A DNA stretch of 64,000 nucleotides. It comes from Mercurialis annua (taxonomy: Eukaryota; Streptophyta; Magnoliopsida; Malpighiales; Euphorbiaceae). Of the stretch, positions 60,900 through 64,000 are shown one piece after another. The notes beneath the pieces are model-generated. The model was not told where the DNA came from, searched no databases, and worked only from the letters and a program-made list of their open reading frames with translations. Each line of letters starts with the position of its first letter. Within the stretch, counting starts at the first letter, position 1. Where the stretch lies: assembly GCF_937616625.2 (NCBI RefSeq), contig NC_065570.1, positions 10,922,001 through 10,986,000 on the forward strand, in the 5' to 3' direction. Position numbers and translations under genes: made by a program.

Positions 60900-62070
60900 G
60901 GAAAAAGGGTCATTCATGCCCATAAGGTTTGGGGTTTGGATCAAGTAAGCCCTCAACGTTTGGAAAGGTTCACCCATGCCCCCAACGTTTGTAAAAATGA
61001 ACAATCAGACCCCTCGGTTTAACACCGTTTCACTGCTCCTAAGATTCCGTTAGTGTGATCCTACGTGGCAGAGATAAAAGGATCATTTATGCCCCTAAGG
61101 TTTGGGTCCGAAATCAAATGAGCCCTCAACGTTTGAAAAAGGTTCACTTATGCCCCTAACGTTTGAAAATGTTCACTTATACCCGCAACGTTTGAAAAAA
61201 TGAACAACTAGGCCCCCAGTTTAACACTGTATCATTGCTTTCCAAACTCCATTAGTGTGATCCTACATGGCTCATTTTTAGTTCTCCATTAATTCAACCA
61301 TAGACGACCGACGTTGAACAATTAATCGGTAATAGTTGTCCGCTATAATTGAAGACGATTAAACGTAATTAATAATGAAATATTCATTATAAAAAAATCA
61401 GTTTATTCATCTTCTTCATGTATTTCGATTCAACAATTACATTCCTTCAAAAATTAGAAACCCAAAAATTATGTAAAAAAATTTACTAAAAAGATAGAGA
61501 TTGTATTCCTTTTTATTTGGTGTTTCCGTCTAGTTTCATCGAATAAGATACCGATTATGAAGAGAATTCCTTATTCCATTGTAGAAGAAGGACAGTCTAT
61601 CGGCTTAGCTCGGCCATGTTATAAAATGACTTTGCAACGATGGACTATTGTTGCTGAGAAAAAGACCGTCACCGGATAAAAATTTACCAGTAAAAATAGT
61701 CATGTAGGATCACGCTAACGGAGTATGGGAAGCAATAAGACAATGTTAAACTGGGGGGCATAACGGCTCATTTTTTAAACGTTAGGGGCATAAGTGAACC
61801 TTTTCAAACGTTATGGGCATAAGTGAACCTTTTTTAAACGTTGAGGGTTCATTTGATCCCAGACCCAAATCTTAGGGGCATAAACGATCCTTTTATGTCT
61901 GCCACGTAGGATCACACTAACAGAGTCTTAGGAGCAGTGAAACGGCGTTAATCCGAGGGGTCTGATTGTTCATTTTTACAAACGTTGGGGGCATGAGTGA
62001 ACCTTTCCGGACGTTGAGGGCTTACTTGATCCAAACCTCAAACCTTAGGGGCATGGATGACCCTTTTCTC
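60900..62070. mobile_element. Long-TIR Mutator-like element with doubled arms, 9-bp TSD
   Basis: A 1171-bp element with perfect duplication TTATAAATA (60891-60899, 62071-62079). Ends are GGAAAAAGGGTCATTCATGC and, inverted, GAGAAAAGGGTCATCCATGC; arms are about 390 bp. Each arm holds two direct copies of a unit of about 180 bp ('ggttcac.catgcccc.aacgtttg' ... 'ttagtgtgatcctac(g/a)tggc'). The central 400 bp or so (61290-61690) is unlike the arms and encodes nothing recognised. Confidence 0.9.
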
Positions 62071-62079
62071 TTATAAATA

Positions 62080-62306
62080 TCACAACTTGAGTTTTCCTGA
62101 TGTTTTCATAAGTTTAATTTTTTTATATTAAAGGCTAGCTATGATTTGTATCTTCTATTTTAAGAAGTGTAGCAATTCATCAAAAAAAGAAGAAGCGTAG
62201 CTTCCAATTCATCAAAAAAAAAAGTGTAGCTACCTTTATATATTTTTTATTGCATCTGTTTGCGGATGTGGTTAATATAATCATTTACCAAAAAATATAC
62301 TAAAAA
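62080..62306. other. Short intergenic stretch
   Basis: Contains a local duplication of 'agtgtagc...attcatcaaaaaaa' (62166-62230). Nothing else recognised. Confidence 0.5.
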
Positions 62307-62717
62307 GAGCAAATTACTATGAGACCTCCACTACATATGTTATAATTTGCACTTTCATTCCTCTTATTTGAAAATCAAACGATATGATCTCTCATTTTTG
62401 TTTCTGTCAACAATTTAATTAATTTTTTCAGCTACTTTTGGTGTTAGTCAACCAAGTAAAAGGACTAAACTAAAAAAAATTAACTTACAAAAAACGATGT
62501 GGTCCTTCACTTTTGTTTTTATCAACAATTTCGTCTCTCATGTTTTGAAAATTAATTTACTGCTAATGCCTTTAACTCAGTTGACTAACAACAAAAGTAG
62601 AGGGAGGGACTAAACTGTTGATGGAAACAAAAGTGAGGAACTATATAGCTTGATTTTCAAACATGAGAGACTAAACTGTAAATTAAAAAATATGGGGGGC
62701 TTCGGAGTAATTTTCTC
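62307..62717. mobile_element. Foldback element in the 3' flank of the third ATL gene
   Basis: Ends GAGCAAATTACT / GAGAAAATTACT. Arms share 'tttgaaaatcaa(a/g)c' and 'ctc(a/c).ttttgtttc.(g/a)tcaaca' in inverted orientation. No matching target duplication was found, so it is older or degraded. Confidence 0.62.
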
Positions 62718-62724
62718 ATAATTT

Positions 62725-63780
62725 AATGAGATACATTTGATTATGCCACATAAATTTATGGCTAAGAATGATCAATTCTAAACAGAAAGGATGCTTTACA
62801 AGATTAATTCTGTTTTATCTATATTATAAATTATTAGCAGGCTACGTTAGAACTCAAAACAGCCTCAAAATGAAATCTCATTATTGCATTTGAGTCAAAA
62901 TAATCAGAAGAGAGGACAATTATGAAAATGAAATAAGCATCTCAAGTTTCACATGCACAATCAGTAGCATCCACTTTACAAAAATCAACCAAATTACCTA
63001 ACAGACCAAAAGTAGCACATAAACAAAATTATGAAAACTTACAACTATAGCTATCTCTAATGCGAAATTACATTCATCTTATCATCATTCTTCAAATCCC
63101 GTCCCTTGATGGAATTCTCGAGCGGAATCACACCGGAATCTGGCATCACTATAACAACAACATTCTCCAGAGGCGCAATGTCTGCTGGACAAAGCGGGCA
63201 ATTCGGGTGTGAATTTAGCCACATGTCAATACAAGCAACATGAAACAAGTGCAAGCATTCAGGCAATATACGAGTTTCTTCACCTTCATTGAATTTACGC
63301 GAACAGACTGAGCAAATTTTTTCTTTATTGCAATATTTTTCCTTGTTGTATGTACTAGTACATACCGAAACTTTTGACGTCATTTTTGAGTTGTTACTCC
63401 TTCCGGTTCTAGTAATATTTCTTTCGCGGCTGCTATTTCCAGGATTTTGGCTTCGGCTTGCCCGACAGGCAATGGCAATGCAGTATGTGGTTATAACTAT
63501 TATGGCTCCACATAGAATACCAAGAGGTTCAAGAATGCCGGTGAGAATTGGGCTTATTTGAAGAAATTTGAACATATTTTGAAGAGGTTTGAGTTTGTTA
63601 GTAAGTTTTTGTTATGACTTTTTGTAGTTTTATGTGTGTAAGATGTATAATACTACAAAATAAAGGCTTTGTTTCACTATTTTATTTGTAGATGACCGGA
63701 TTAAGTTAGATTATTTGATCATAGAATACCGTAATATACTAATATTCTTTATCATTAAATTTAATAATAAGTTTAATTAT
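62725..63780. repeat. Segmental duplication, copy 2 (with ATL gene)
   Basis: The second copy of the block at 49340-50960, same orientation, lacking the MITE found in copy 1. Transposons totalling more than 10 kb now separate the copies; without those with firm target duplications they would lie roughly 1.6-2 kb apart. Confidence 0.9.
63057..63575 (-). CDS. ATL-type RING-H2 protein, diverged duplicate
   Basis: Intronless 172-residue paralog of the 50210-50707 protein. The membrane segment is about residues 10-37. The RING-H2 finger keeps all eight ligands (C88, C91, C107, H109, H112, C115, C126, C129), Pro105 and Trp119, so an E3 ligase role remains possible. Oddities: Ser instead of the near-universal Leu after the second Cys (CSVCSRKF), Pro in place of the usual Arg after the last Cys (CPLCPAD), loss of about 10 residues from the N-terminus, and a 21-residue C-terminal extension (LENSIKGRDLK...) where the sister gene has a stop. 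It may be diverging in function or becoming a pseudogene; no frame lesion is seen. Confidence 0.85.
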   Translation of the reverse strand: MFKFLQISPILTGILEPLGILCGAIIVITTYCIAIACRASRSQNPGNSSRERNITRTGRSNNSKMTSKVSVCTSTYNKEKYCNKEKICSVCSRKFNEGEETRILPECLHLFHVACIDMWLNSHPNCPLCPADIAPLENVVVIVMPDSGVIPLENSIKGRDLKNDDKMNVISH

Positions 63781-64000
63781 TCTTTACTTGGTATATGACT
63801 GTATTTTGCTCACAAAAAATCAGACGATCGGAATTTACAATTAAAGTGATAACTATCGACATGCATGAATAGTGGTCAGTCTCTTTTACAACCTATTGAA
63901 TCTAGGGATTATAGGCATTTAAGTTTCGTTAATTCGAATGGATAGCGAAATTAGCGGTTTATTTTGTAGGTTTGGAGCGGAATAAAACTTTTGTTCAATG
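63781..64000. other. Intergenic end of the window
   Basis: Nothing recognised in the last 220 bases. Confidence 0.5.

Overview
This is eukaryotic nuclear DNA, almost certainly from a dicot plant. It is AT-rich and gene-sparse, the genes are split by GT-AG introns, and several protein families are plant-specific (Dof zinc finger, ATL RING-H2). It is also packed with typical plant transposons. I cannot name the species. There are no rRNA genes, no intact tRNA gene, no bacterial-style operons and no CRISPR.

Five host genes can be supported, all on the minus strand: a Dof transcription factor (22680-24016, two exons), a GT14 glucuronosyltransferase-like enzyme of the Golgi (31261-36368, four exons), and three membrane-anchored ATL-type RING-H2 E3 ubiquitin ligases (47783-48349, 50210-50707, 63057-63575). 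The last two ATL genes are a tandem duplication later pushed apart by transposons. From memory, the order Dof / GT14 / ATL matches Arabidopsis At2g37590 / At2g37585 / At2g37580, so the genes look like a conserved microsyntenic block rather than a functional operon.

Layout. 0-18 kb is a retrotransposon nest: a truncated LTR (3248-6163) carrying a palindromic Mutator-like insertion, then a complete 9.2-kb minus-strand LTR retrotransposon (6761-15994; TSD GCCCG; LTRs of equal length with three differences seen) inserted into an older LTR. A LINE fragment, a 117-bp tandem repeat and foldback elements follow. 22.7-24.7 kb holds the Dof gene and, in its upstream region, a tRNA-derived retroposon lodged in one arm of a foldback element. 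25.7-29.6 kb has Athila-like and Tat/Ogre-like Ty3 remnants. 31-36.4 kb is the GT14 gene with a hAT MITE and a SINE in its introns. 37.7-41.4 kb is a solo LTR (TSD ACAAC) containing a foldback element filled with telomere-like repeats. 42.5-46.3 kb holds a composite foldback element, a small Helitron and another MITE. 47.8-50.7 kb has two ATL genes. 52384-60588 is an 8.2-kb CACTA (En/Spm) transposon with perfect ends (TSD ATG) but decayed transposase genes. 60.9-62.7 kb has two more foldback elements and 63 kb the third ATL gene.

No clearly new biochemical system is visible. The most unusual material is architectural: a run of long-inverted-repeat elements with 9-bp target duplications (several nested or composite), a hairpin array at the tip of a 1.2-kb palindrome, palindromic 16-mers conserved between two LTRs, and a CACTA element whose stop codons fit loss through cytosine methylation. 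Element boundaries called by eye are good to a few bases where a target duplication is given, otherwise to tens of bases.
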